Origin: Dryococelus australis | Lineage: Eukaryota > Arthropoda > Insecta > Phasmatodea > Phasmatidae | Direction: 5' to 3' | DNA: 64,000 nt | Assembly (NCBI GenBank): GCA_029891345.1 | Contig: CM056994.1 | Location: 61,287,251-61,351,250 of the forward strand | Shown: positions 46,734 through 57,320 of the stretch, piece by piece | Layout: every line of letters begins with the position of its first letter | How positions within the stretch are numbered: the first letter of the stretch is position 1 | Position numbers and translations under genes: made by a program | Notes under the pieces: generated by a model | Databases searched by the model: none | Seen by the model: the letters and a program-made list of their open reading frames with translations, nothing else | Told to the model about the DNA's origin: nothing

Positions 46734-48369
46734 ACAACTTTTCCCGCAGCACAGCACATACCATTGGATTCATCGCTCCATTTTTTTTTTGCGTAACATT
46801 TAGAGCATGTTTCATTCATTTGCCCAATTTGCATAATTCTCTGCCTATCAAAATTTGTATCATAACTGAAAGCAGATCTGTTACCATGGGCTAAAATTTG
46901 ATTATGCAATCTAGATGTGGATTTGCGTTGTCTCTGCGCAGTATGCTGCTGCGAGCGTTCAGTGCTAGACTCTATAGCACGAGTTTCCAATGTACCTGTT
47001 CAGTGGGCAGCAAGTTGCTGGAAGCGTTTGGTGCTATATTCCCTAGCGAGAGCCTGTGAGGTTCTTATATTATGGCTGGCAAGTCGCTGCGAGCGTTCCG
47101 CGATAGACTCTCTCATTCAACATATTTTAGCCGGCCTCACCACGGATGTATTTCTAGAAAGTTGTGATTTTATTTTAGGTATGATGTCGTCTTTACATAC
47201 TATTTGGTCCTTAATAGCAGCCACACACATGCAGTAAGATAACTATATTTTTTAATGGGGTATTTAACTACATCAACATTAGTATTATCTATGGTAAACA
47301 TTCAAATAAAAAGTAATCTAGACAAGTTAAAAAAAATTATTTGTAATTTCAATTACTTTTTTCATTTAGTATTTAAAAGAAAACCATATCCAAAATGATT
47401 TAGTATGACTCAATAACAGTTAAGCTGATGCTCAAACAAACAATAGATCTTTTGTTTACAAAATAAACTTTAAATAATCACAAAATCATTAACAAAACCA
47501 TTCACTGGACATCAATTTATTATTTTGAAATTTTTTTTATTACAAACTTTTAAATTTACATTTAAAATTAAGTGTAAAAAATAAACAATTCTCGCTAAAC
47601 TACCACAGGTTTGGCAAAAATATTATTTAGTAGCTTATTAAATTCTCTACAAAAAGTGTACGTATATATAATAATTTTGCCGTAATTGTAGCTTAAAGTA
47701 AGAAAATTAATTTTAACATTATTTAAAATGAATTGATTTGCACATTTATTTTGTAAATGTATAGTTTGAGTATGAACGCATATACAAAATAGTAATTTAA
47801 TGGTTATATGTTTATTTAGATTTTTTGTATTTAAAATTTTCCCTGGTGTCATAACGTCATGATATATAGTTTATGTTCATCCAGAAGGTCCAGGCTACTT
47901 ACCAGTGAAAGAATTTTTTAAATCGGATAAGTAGTTCCAGAGATTACCTCTATCAAACTCACAAACTTTACCTCTTTATTATATTAGTGTAGATGATATT
48001 ATTTTTTTGATACCTATTACCAAAGATATAATATCTTGTTTGAAACATTTGATTAAGATGTAAGCATTTACTTGAGTGTTTCTGAACTCTTAGATTTATT
48101 TTAAATAGGTCAAATGGTCTAGGTATTTATGTAAAATGAACAATATTGCAGGTTCCTGTTAAATTTTTAATCTTGTGTATGAAAGTATTGAGCTGTGTGC
48201 TAAAGTGTTATTTTCCAAGTTGTTGATGTAAAATATTGTACCTAAAATACCAGACCTCTGAAGTTTTCTTGAAATACATGACACATACTTTGCAAAACTT
48301 GCTCTCAACATCAAAACGTTTGGTTCCAATTCTGGTTTGTTTGCTAATGGTGAACAGACTAGTGTTTTT
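46734..48369. other. Intergenic AT-rich stretch, nothing recognised
   Basis: An open frame at 46917-47237 shows repeated CERS words (spaced about 25-35 residues) but no known domain. The rest is AT-rich. Confidence 0.4.
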
Positions 48370-48758
48370 TAGGGTTGTGCGAATGTGACTTTTTTCTCAT
48401 GAAACAAAAACGAAAGATATGTTATGAACTTTTGTATTTAAAAAAATGACCTCAGCCTTAATGAAAGATTAACGAATTTCATAACATTTTAGCAAGTTAT
48501 TCATTATAACAAAACCATTGTAAAACTAACCCAAAAAAATGTAGGATGTGGAGTATTTAGTACAGGGGAACTTGCCTAAATTGAACGTTTTTTTTTGTAG
48601 TGATTTCAGTTATAAAATAATGAACACAAACAAGGTGATTTAGACAAAAAAAAATTTTTGCTTCTTCTCTAAATTAACATTTATTAAACTCCCAAAAATT
48701 CATTGAAATCGAAAATTTTAGTTTTAGTTTTGGTATACCGAATACTCGCACAACCCTA
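48370..48758. mobile_element. hAT-type MITE with 8-bp target duplication
   Basis: The ends TAGGGTTGTGCGA and CGCACAACCCTA are inverted repeats. The flanks are GTGTTTTT at 48362-48369 and GTGTTTTT at 48759-48766, a perfect 8-bp target duplication. Eight-base duplications with TAGGG-type ends are characteristic of hAT transposons. 389 bp, no coding capacity. Confidence 0.9.
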
Positions 48759-48766
48759 GTGTTTTT

Positions 48767-49594
48767 GCAACAGATATAAATTCATGAAAAATTTAGCACA
48801 TATAATTTTGGATATAAGTAACATTTTATTCTTACTATGCAAAATTAACTTGCACCTTATTACTGGTTTAAAGATTTAAATATAAATGAATTTGCATTTG
48901 CCAGTTATAATGCTTCACCATGTATTACCATTGTAAAATCTACAATGGTTTGTGTTACATGTTCATGTCCAAGGTAATGGTTGAACATTTTGTACTCTTC
49001 TAACATGCAATGAATTTGCAACTCCAACTTGTATAATTTCTGCCTCTACTCTGACTTGAGGGACCCTAGCTTGTGCCTACAGGTGCAGCTGTTGCCTTAT
49101 CTGCTCTGGCAGTAGTATAGATCTCATGATAAATGCTGGCTGCAGGTTCTCAGACTTTGTAAAATGGGGTATCTGGTATAAGTTCCCATAATCCCTCTCC
49201 AGATTGACGTTTATGAAAGCATGTGTGTAGAATGCTGTGAGTTACTTGCTCGTGTTTCCTGCCCATCTGCTAGGGAATAGGTGGCTTGGCTTTTCAAATT
49301 TGTAGTGCTGCTGGTGTGACCTAAAAGAGTTCACTGGGATGCTAGTACTGCAGTGCTGAAAGCAAGCCACTCTTTAGGAATCTGGGCTGGTGATTATAAA
49401 CATGCATCACTCTGTTCCACATAAAAAGCAACATTAACACTTTCTAAGGGTACACACTGTTTACTGGTAAAAAGCCATTCCCATTGGTTGTGTATCTTTC
49501 CACCTAAATATCAAAATACACTGCCATATGACTTCAGCTGATGTTTACATCAGCTGGCTCATATGTCCACTGCATACTCATTAATAGTGGTGAG
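48767..49594. other. Intergenic stretch, nothing recognised
   Basis: No conserved frame or repeat identified. Confidence 0.35.
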
Positions 49595-49863
49595 TGTTTT
49601 GACTTGAAACTTAGACATTTAAGATAAGATTTGGTGAACAGTAATGACCGCCACACGTCTGGCCACACCGGCCACCATCTTCAACAACTGCCTTGCTGCT
49701 CCTAGCGGCCATCAGGAGAACTGAAGTCATGGCGCTCTGTAGTGGCACCAAGTTCAAACACATGTGTTGAACGTCTCATCTTAAAACTATGCTCCTTGTC
49801 ACTATTCGGACAGCCCTCACAACACTTTAAACAGGCTATTTACAATTATTTGCAGTCTCAACA
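49595..49863 (-). repeat. BEL/Pao LTR (3' in element orientation)
   Basis: 269 bp, TG...CA ended, similar throughout to 53860-54113 with substitutions and small indels (for example an extra ACAATTATT-like segment near 49843). Confidence 0.85.
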
Positions 49864-49879
49864 TCCCTCCCACCAAAAT

Positions 49880-51091
49880 GCACATTTTATGGTTTATTGA
49901 GATGGTAGTGGGCACAGCTTGATCACAGGGTGCTTGAGGACTCCCTGGTGAGTCTTCACCTCCGCCACTCTGACAGAGGAGGCTGGGCCTGGAAAACATC
50001 AGTACTCACAGTAGTTTCCAGCAAAGAGAGGTGAGTTGTAATCCTTGACTAGCACAAATGTGCCAATTGTAAGGTTCTCTTAGACACCACAGCCGTTGGG
50101 TCGTTGCTGGAGGCATTCTTGATGCCACCGCCTCCAAAAGGTTTGGTGGATTTGCTGGATAAGTTGCTAATGCAAGAGTTTGTTGCGTGAGACGTGGGAT
50201 AAATCTGGCTCGAGCAGTATACCTGGGGGTGCTAACACCAGAAAGTGGCTTGAAGTCAATGCCATCAGGGAGTAAGGGTTGGTGGAAACAGCACACAGTG
50301 GCAGAGAGCTGAGGGTTGCCTACACTTGTGCCATAACAGTATACAAACAGTATACAATTCTTCATACGTGAGTGTTTGCAAACCCACACATTTGATGAGT
50401 AGGGATTTGGCCGACTTGACCCCAGTCTCCCACAATCCTCCAAAATGAGGGACTGTAGGAGGGGGGGGGGGGGGGGGTTAAATGCCATGTCGTGTTTGTC
50501 CAGGGCCTGTGCCAACACATCCTGAATGTCCTTATCAATCATGAACATCCTCAGTTCTGGCAAGTATCGATTGGCACCAACAAAGTTGGTACCATAGTCG
50601 CTATAGATGTCGGAACATTGACCACAACGAGAGAGAAAAAGACGGAATACCGCCAGAAAGGCCTCAGTGGTGAGATCAGACGAAAGTTCAAGATGAATTG
50701 CCTTGGTGGCAAAACAAACAAATAAGCACATATATGCATCAAGGACTCGTGCCTTCCTCAACCGTGATATTGTAATCTTGAAGGGTCCTGCATAATTAAC
50801 ACCCACCTTGAGAAATGGCTTTGACTGCCGAACACGGTCAGCTGGGAGATAACCCATAGGTGGCTCCAATGGGGTAGGACGTACCTTGAAGCAAGGCACA
50901 CACTGCTTAAGTCTATGTCGAATGAGGTTGCAAGCACCCATGATCCAAAATTCTTGTTGTAGAACTGATTGCAGGATCATTGGCCCACAGTGAAACAGGT
51001 GTTCATGAAAGTGGTCAATCAAGAACTCTGTGAGACGATGGTGTTTTGGTAGTAATATTGGATCCCTCTGGTCATATGGCAAATCAGACAA
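49880..51091 (-). pseudogene. Pao-type integrase
   Basis: Minus strand from 51091: the N-terminal zinc-binding domain (HFHEHLFHCGP, later CVPCFKVRP), then the catalytic core with VGVNYAGPFKI (first catalytic Asp replaced by Asn in the usual V-D-Y-A-G-P), CFATKAIHLELSSDLTTEAF, and IYSDYGTNFVGA (second catalytic Asp). A run of 17 G at 50461-50477 (prolines on the minus strand) marks a disrupted segment. The C-terminal domain WHQEYLQQRP and later VRVAEVKTHQGVLKHPVIKL is readable to about 49890. The long open frame is 361 codons, but slips and the Asn make activity doubtful. Confidence 0.85.
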
Positions 51092-51288
51092 ATGTCAACG
51101 TCCGCCCACCCTAACAATTCCAAAAGGATCCACAAAGGGAGACAACTTGGTTAGTGTGCCCCTGTATGGCTGCCTTGCCTGCAGTTCCCTTATATCTGCG
51201 GCAAAAGCTTCAGGTTGTGCAATCTTAATCCATACCATTAAGGCAGCATTGAGTTCATCAGGGCAGAGAGGATCAACAATAGATTTCT

Positions 51289-52151
51289 TTACATGCAGAA
51301 TTCACACAAATCGCAGACTGTAGGCAGTATCTTACTCAGAGATGAGAATCTGTGCAATAGTGAAGTGTCTTCAGGAATTCCAATAGCATGAAGTGTGACA
51401 ACCCGTTGTTCTACAAGCGCTTCGTCAGTGTGACTCCTTGTCTGGTAATGCTGAGGCCAGTGTTCTGGCGACTCACGCAGCATGGTGGGCCTGTCAACCA
51501 TAATGGATGTGCAGTCAGCTTACTGGGAAAGATACCTCGAGAAGCACAGTCAGCCGGGTTGTTTTCTGATGGTACATGATTCCAGTTTTTTCCAGCCATG
51601 TGGTTGAGCCATTGATCCAGTGAAGAACAGTCATTGAATCAGCCCAAGCAAAGGTTCGGGAGATGTGACCACGGAGACTGAGGTTATCTTGTATTTTGCC
51701 CATGGTACGGGCAAGCAGTAGAGCCCCACATAGCTCTAGATGAGGTAGAGATACTTGCTTGGTAGGAGCCACCTTCGACTTGCCAATAATTAAATGAACA
51801 GTTACTGGATCATGCGGTAAGGTGATTCACAGGTTGACAACAGCTGCGTATCCACGTTCTGAACTGTCGGTAAACCAGTGCACCTGAAGATCCATATTCT
51901 GCTGTTTACAAGCACCAGTCTAGGAATAGCAATGCTTGCCACAGCTGGAAGCTCCTTCTGAAAGCATTTCCAAGTGGCTAATATGTCTGCTGGGGTGGAT
52001 CATGCTATTTAATATTGCGGGTCCACAGATGTTGTGCGAAACATTTTGCCAGCAGAACAGTGGGTGACAACCCCCAAGAGAATTGAATATCCGGCGTAAG
52101 TCTGAAAATATACTTTGTTTGGTAGAGATGGTAGAAGTTGGCTGAACCTTG
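51289..52151 (-). pseudogene. Pao-type RNase H region
   Basis: Minus strand: VQPTSTISTKQSIFSDLRRI (start, interrupted by the solo LTR at 52152), then [20 protein letters not shown] and [20 protein letters not shown]. These are the catalytic Asp/Glu blocks of the Pao RNase H ([10 protein letters not shown] and W-A/T-D-S). Further on come [10 protein letters not shown]-like sequence ([14 protein letters not shown], about 51570) and [13 protein letters not shown]. Frame breaks are present. Confidence 0.85.
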
Positions 52152-53079
52152 TGTAGCATTGCAGCAGTGTATATAATTGGTATATTCGGGAAGTATTTCA
52201 ATTGTCTATATTTCAGTCAAAGATAATAATTAATTTAATATTTGAAAGGACATGGCAATGATAATTTATTTGTATTTTATATATTTTCGTTTTTCCAAAC
52301 ATTACTTTTCTTTTCTCATTTCATCAGTAGTAACTGATGTCAGCAACAGACATCATAGAATGATAGCACATTTTTTCCTTTTTTCTGGGTTGATAAACTA
52401 AACACGTCGCCACCACATTGTACGGCATGGTGAAATAAGAGGCAAATAACAGAGGTCACCTTTAGCTGACGTGACTGACTGCTCGAAAACAACACATTTT
52501 TAATGAGGAAACTTTTGATCAATATATATAGGGAAGCATGACCTTTCTCGGGTATCGCAACAGTCATCGAGCACAACACATCACAACAGTTCGTCACAGT
52601 ACAATCATATGTCAGCTGTCAGTCGGACAGGCTACGAGTGGTCATGTTACTCGCACCGACCAGTGCCCGCGACTTTAACCTTCTTTTGTATTTCAGACAT
52701 TTTAGTTCAAATATCTATTAAATTTATTTTCCGTTGGTGCGAGGAGTCAATAGGGCGCCGGGAGAGAAAAGTAACGATTCTCTCTCATCTTCGTAACTCT
52801 TGAAGTGAGAAGTTTGGTTTTATGAAGGCTGCCATTTTGTCTTTTTTTTTTTGTCAGCTGCGAGTGTCTATAATTTGTTTTGCCAAGACAGTGTCTATAA
52901 TTTGTTTGCCAAGACGACGATAAATCTCCAGTAAAATTTAACTTCTTTTATTTATTGGCAATCCTGGTATCAACAATTTTAATTATTATGTAGTCAAAGT
53001 CTCCAACTCACACTGAGCTAGAGCTAGTTCATTGGTGTTTACTGAGGACTACGAACGAACAGGACAGTAACCTGTTACA
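52152..53079. mobile_element. Solo LTR (928 bp) inserted in the BEL/Pao element
   Basis: Starts TGTAGCATTG and ends CCTGTTACA, i.e. TG...CA. It is flanked by CTTG at 52148-52151 and CTTG at 53080-53083, a 4-bp target duplication. Removing it together with one copy of the duplication restores an open Pao reading across the site on the minus strand (WQAKVDTISYKVQPTSTIST), which confirms the borders. Contains no coding sequence. Family and orientation unknown. Confidence 0.88.
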
Positions 53080-53859
53080 CTTGTATGAGATGGTGTCGAC
53101 TTTAGCCTGCCACTCGGAAGACCACAATTACTGTCAAGCGAAAGTGCCTCATTACCTTGGACCATGTCTGCAGCAAGCCAGGAGAGTCAAGACTGGTCAT
53201 TGCTGGCAAACTTCCGTAAGTGGAATCTGCCCACCCTTAAAGGTCAATTAAGTTCTGTAATGACAAGGCTGCTTGTGTCGGTGCACCTGACACAAGGTCA
53301 TCTACATAAAAAACTGTTAATAGCACTGAAGCAGCATGCAGAAAACGCTGCCTCTCGTCAGCAGCCTGTTGGTGCAGTATATGAATCACAAAAAAGGGTG
53401 ATGATGAAACACCGTAGGTTACAGTATTGAGTCGATAGTCACCTACTGGGTCTTGGTCTGAGGGTCTACACAAAATGTGTTGGTAATCCGGAAACTGTTT
53501 GTGAACTTGGATCTGACGATACATTTGCCTTATATCAGCTGTGAAGGCAGCAGTATGACTACGGAAGCGGAGGAAAATGTCCATGATGTCCCCTTTGTAG
53601 CAGTGGACCAGTGCGCTATGAGTCGTTTAGGGACATTCTGATATTATCTTTTGCTGAGGCGTACCCTGCACTAAGTAATCTACCATGAATGATGTGTAAG
53701 ATGCCCTCAGGCTAGGGTCACAATTTAGCTTATTTTCAAGGTTATGGAATCGATGAAGGGCTTGCACTCGTGTTTCTCTGGAGTGAGGCTGGGGCTCCTT
53801 GAAGGGTAGGGCCACGCTGTACCTACCTTTTTCATTCCTTCTTGGTCCTCCGGGCCGGA
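53080..53859 (-). pseudogene. Pao-type reverse transcriptase with YVDD
   Basis: Minus strand from about 53855: RPGGPRRNEKGRYSVALPFK, ETRVQALHRFHNLENKLNCD, then 53584-53237 with FTADIRQMYRQIQVHKQF (first catalytic Asp), DYRLNTVTYGVSSSPF and FYVDDLVSGAPTQAALSLQN, the catalytic Y-x-D-D box. After a frame slip it continues RVGRFHLRKFASNDQS to the solo-LTR insertion. Frame breaks near 53627 and 53237 disable it. Confidence 0.9.
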
Positions 53860-54113
53860 TGTTTCGACTTGAAACTTGCACATTTAAGATTTGATGAACA
53901 GTAACGACTGCCACTTGTCCAGCCGCACTGGCCACCATCTTCAACTGCCTCGCCATTCCTAGCAGCCACCAGGAGAACGTAAGTCATGGCATTCCGTAGT
54001 AGCACCACGTTCAAACACACATGTTGAACATCTCATGTTAAAACTATGCTCCTAGTGACTATTCTGACTCAAGTCCTCACAACACTTTAAACACCCTATT
54101 TACAGTCTCAACA
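53860..54113 (-). repeat. BEL/Pao LTR (5' in element orientation)
   Basis: 254 bp, direct repeat of 49595-49863. Immediately followed, in element direction, by Pol coding sequence instead of a PBS and gag. Confidence 0.85.
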
Positions 54114-54250
54114 GAGTGAGCTTAAATTATTTTCAAGTATTAGTGAGAACTGCGACAAATATCTGCAATTTTTATCTATGACATTGTCACTGCTATAATG
54201 CAAATATGTTGCATGTCTCTAAAAAGCACTAGCAGTATTGATTTGAAGTA

Positions 54251-54330
54251 CAATGGAACCACATTATAATGATAGTCGACAATGGAAAATTAATTATCAT
54301 TATAGAGAGTTATCGTTATAACAAAATTTA
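54251..54330. mobile_element. Pogo/Tigger-like element end
   Basis: TA followed by CAATGGAACCACATTATAAT, resembling Tigger-type ends; the nearby GTTATCGTTATAACAAAA is consistent. The other end was not located. Confidence 0.35.
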
Positions 54331-54669
54331 CAGTGCCCCACAATTTCTATGTTATTGTATTTGATTTTGTACAACCTGTGTTTAACGAATGCCATAAACT
54401 GTGTGTATGCAGAAACAAGTTAATATAAAAAATAGACGTATCTGACAGCAGCATTATGTAACAACCAGCAGGCGCGACCTTGCTTCCTCTTCCATTCTTC
54501 TTCCCCTCCTCCAAGTTTGTGGAAGATGCATGGGGGAGTTAGTTGATTACCAATAAGTGTGCTACTTCACTCATTGTCTCTCTCTGTCTCACACACAAAT
54601 AGTCTGGAGATCACTGAACTTTCCTCCCTACTTCCCTCGGGCCCCTTCTCTTTATAATCCTGTCTCTCA

Positions 54670-54830
54670 CCCCTCTGCCCGATTGTCATTCTCCTCATGT
54701 CTCTCAGATCTCTGCCTAATTCTCTTTCTCCTACTGTCTTTCGGCCCTCTGCCCAGTTCTCTTTCTCCTCCTGTCTCTCGACCCTCTACCCCTTCTCCCT
54801 CTGTCTCTCGTCCCTCTACCTGGTCTGCTA
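54670..54830. repeat. Pyrimidine-rich minisatellite, about 37-bp unit
   Basis: Four adjacent units of roughly 38, 36, 37 and 30 bases, each built as CCCTCTGCCC...TTCTC...TGTCTCTCG. The plus strand is almost all C and T. It lies directly left of the integrase remnant of relic C. Confidence 0.75.
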
Positions 54831-55344
54831 TCGTGTAGGGGCTCCCCATTTCTCAGCCAGTCCGGCACTGAATTGGCCGCCCTTACTCAGTGGGTAATTT
54901 CATAGGAGGATGGCCTCACTAGCTTGGGTGTTGTTTGCTGGTGGCGTGATCTAGTCTTGAGTAACCCAAAGATGTAACAGCTAGAGGGGTTTGCCAGCAC
55001 CTTGGTTCGGCACTGGAGGGCAGATCATTCTCTCCTGTGACCTGTCGATTGATGCCTTGGGTTCTGAGGTTTGAGGCTTACTTCGTGCCCTGGTTGCAGC
55101 GTTTTTTGCCTGGCTGGTTTGTTTATTTCTCTGCTTGGCGTGGCAGGGGGTCTGACAACCTTGTTGCTCTCCCTTTCCCCCATTCTTTTCTGGGCAGGCT
55201 GCCTGCCCGGGCAATGCCCTGAAAGTGCCGCTCCTGGCCTGGCAGTCCCCAGTACTTAAGGAGAGTAAAGACAAGGGTAAGGGGGCCGGGGGTTCTCTGC
55301 AGGAAGCACAGGAGGAGTAGGGGAGGATGCGCAGCCTATCATTT

Positions 55345-56328
55345 TTACTTTCTCCTTCCTTTTCCCCCACCCTGTCTGGGGTCTAGTGCATTCTGCTCTT
55401 TAAAATTTCTCTCTGTTTCTCGGGCTTGTTCAACAAGCTCCTCTATTGTTTGCAGCTTTGGGACTTGAAGAAGATTGAGTAACTTCAGTAGACGCATGCG
55501 GGCCATATTACAAATGCAGTTCTCTTCAGTTTCAGTGGGGAAAATCCCTTGGTGGTACACCTGATAAACATCTTGGCCTCCTCTTCGGCATGCTGCGTTC
55601 GACCATAAAAAACTGTAGTGAGGTGGGCAACAACTTCCTCACTAGAAAATTGTGTAGAAAGAACCGAACATAACTGACCCCATTCTGTTACAAATTCCCC
55701 ATTTTTGTTCCACCACTTTACCCCGTAATTGTTTGTGGGTGTGTGTCACCCACTGTTTGTTTGGTACCTCATGTTCCTTGAATTCTTTTTCGCATTCAAG
55801 GGTGAAAGCGATAGTCTTAATGAGAGTGCCCTGACAACTTTGGTAGCTGTATCTCACTGTTGCTGCACGTAGTTGTCGGGCTATCTAATCCTATGCCCTG
55901 GGTTACTTGGTTGGTATTCTGCTGCATGACAAGACACTATGCAATGATAGATTAACTGGTCGCATCACTTGCTCTTCTGGCCAGCCTATGCACGTATGGT
56001 GGAAGGGCTGCGCACACATAATACGATGTACCAGGTTGCTTCCATGGCCTGTGCAGGTGATCCAGCTGCAGAAGGCAGACTGGCGTGTGCGGCAGTCGTT
56101 GCAGCTATATTCCAGTCTGTTAGTGAAGTGTACTTCGTCTGCCCACCCTAGACATTGATAGTGGAACAAGTTCCGACAGTGTGCACATATAATAGAGTTT
56201 ACACCTGTGCCTGGGCATGTGGCTATATGGCACCTGTTTGGGTTGGCCTCAGCCATAGTAATTTCTTGCAGGTCTAACTGGCTTGACTCTGCGTCCTCGA
56301 CATATTTATTAGGGTTTTTGGGTACCAC
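55345..56328 (-). pseudogene. Gag of gypsy relic C with tandem PHD-like fingers
   Basis: The best-preserved double finger in the window: one open frame of 141 codons (56328-55903). Finger 1: CHIATC, 9 residues, CAHC, 4, H, 2, C, 16, CNDC. Finger 2: CSWITC, 9 residues, R in place of the third Cys, IMC, AQPFHHTC. Both contain C(L/I)GW after the His-Cys pair. The Gag helix region at 55560-55345 reads VPKLQTIEELVEQARETE. The whole Gag is split by stops and frameshifts between these parts. Confidence 0.8.
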
Positions 56329-56452
56329 TGGATTATTCTGAACTCCCTGAAGTTCGGTAACTGGTTATTTCTTTACGTCTGGCTAGTCTCTAGTGCTCAC
56401 AGATCGTGCTGGCTTAGTTCTGCTTCACTACTCGTTTTGCAAAGTCAATTAG

Positions 56453-56470
56453 GCCCCACGTTGGGCACCA
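56453..56470 (-). other. Primer-binding site of gypsy relic C
   Basis: Minus strand TGGTGCCCAACGTGGGGC, about 20 bases inside the LTR end at 56490 and upstream of Gag in element direction. Closely matches relics A and F. Confidence 0.75.
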
Positions 56471-57320
56471 CAAAAAACTTTGAGCATCTTGACGCGTGAT
56501 GCTCTCGGGAACAGTTTGAAGCAAATCACGATAAGAGTTAGCGCTAAATGTGCAGGCCGGTCACACACGGGATTAATACTGGCTGGTTCAAGCTCACTAG
56601 CCGGCAAGGGCCTGCCCAATGTACAGAGTAGGTTGAGTCCCTTGGCGGATAGGTACGAAGTTGAGTTCTGGCTTGGCTACGTGCTGGGTGGTGTGACTAA
56701 GCGGTCACCTGTTTACCTGTGCTGGTACTCAAACGGCTCGGCTGTGGAGTTGGTCGAGTAGGCTGGTAGTGGCGACTGGAAGCACTGGTGGAGCTGGCAG
56801 ACCTCCAAATGCTGCTGTGGTTGGAATTGCCGAAGGACGTCCGGGCCAGGCTGATGCTGCAGTTTCTGCAGAACCCGGGGCAAGCTATGCCCAACAGAAC
56901 TTCCTCCCCACTGCGTATGGCAGCAACTACCGGATGCGGTGTACCCGGTGTCTTCCTAGGGGATGAAAAGAGAGAAGAGGAGGGAACTGGGAGGTGAGGC
57001 CTTTCCAGCTGTCAGGCAGCGTGACCTCGGTCCCGGGGGTTATTTTGGTAGAATGCGTTATTGGGTAGGGTGCAGTCCCAGATAGCTTTGTAAGTGGCTG
57101 TGACCTTTCTATCCTGCAGATCCTTACCACCCCTTTTGGTGTACGGCATGGAGGGGTGCTACGACCTGCCTCACAAGAAAGGAGCAGGGGACAAATAGTC
57201 CCTAGCTAATAGTGTTCTGGTGCCAATGCGACTGGGCCGATGCAGAGTCGTACCTTTACCCTAACCGGCAACACAAGCGGTGCGGTGGTTGGAGGGCATG
57301 TTTTCTCTGAGTCGTCCGAC

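Larger units (their letters stand above)
49595..54113 (-). mobile_element. BEL/Pao retrotransposon with both LTRs, internally deleted
   Basis: Two direct repeats, 49595-49863 and 53860-54113, start TGTTT(T/C)GACTTGAAACTT and end CAGTCTCAACA; these are the LTRs. Between them on the minus strand are pre-RT, RT with YVDD, RNase H and integrase of Pao type, in order. The 5' LTR abuts coding sequence of mid-Pol directly, so gag and protease are deleted. GTGAG lies immediately left (49590-49594) and at 54116-54120, two bases off the right LTR end, perhaps a decayed target duplication. A solo LTR is inserted at 52152. Confidence 0.88.
54841..57320 (-). mobile_element. Gypsy relic C: LTR, PBS, Gag, integrase scrap
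   Basis: Minus strand, in order: LTR part (57320-56490, truncated upstream), PBS (56470-56453), Gag with tandem PHD-like fingers (56328-55990), Gag body (to about 55380), anonymous sequence, then a scrap matching the integrase C-terminal domain of relic B (54929-54841 versus about 24185-24105). RT and most of integrase are deleted. Confidence 0.75.
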
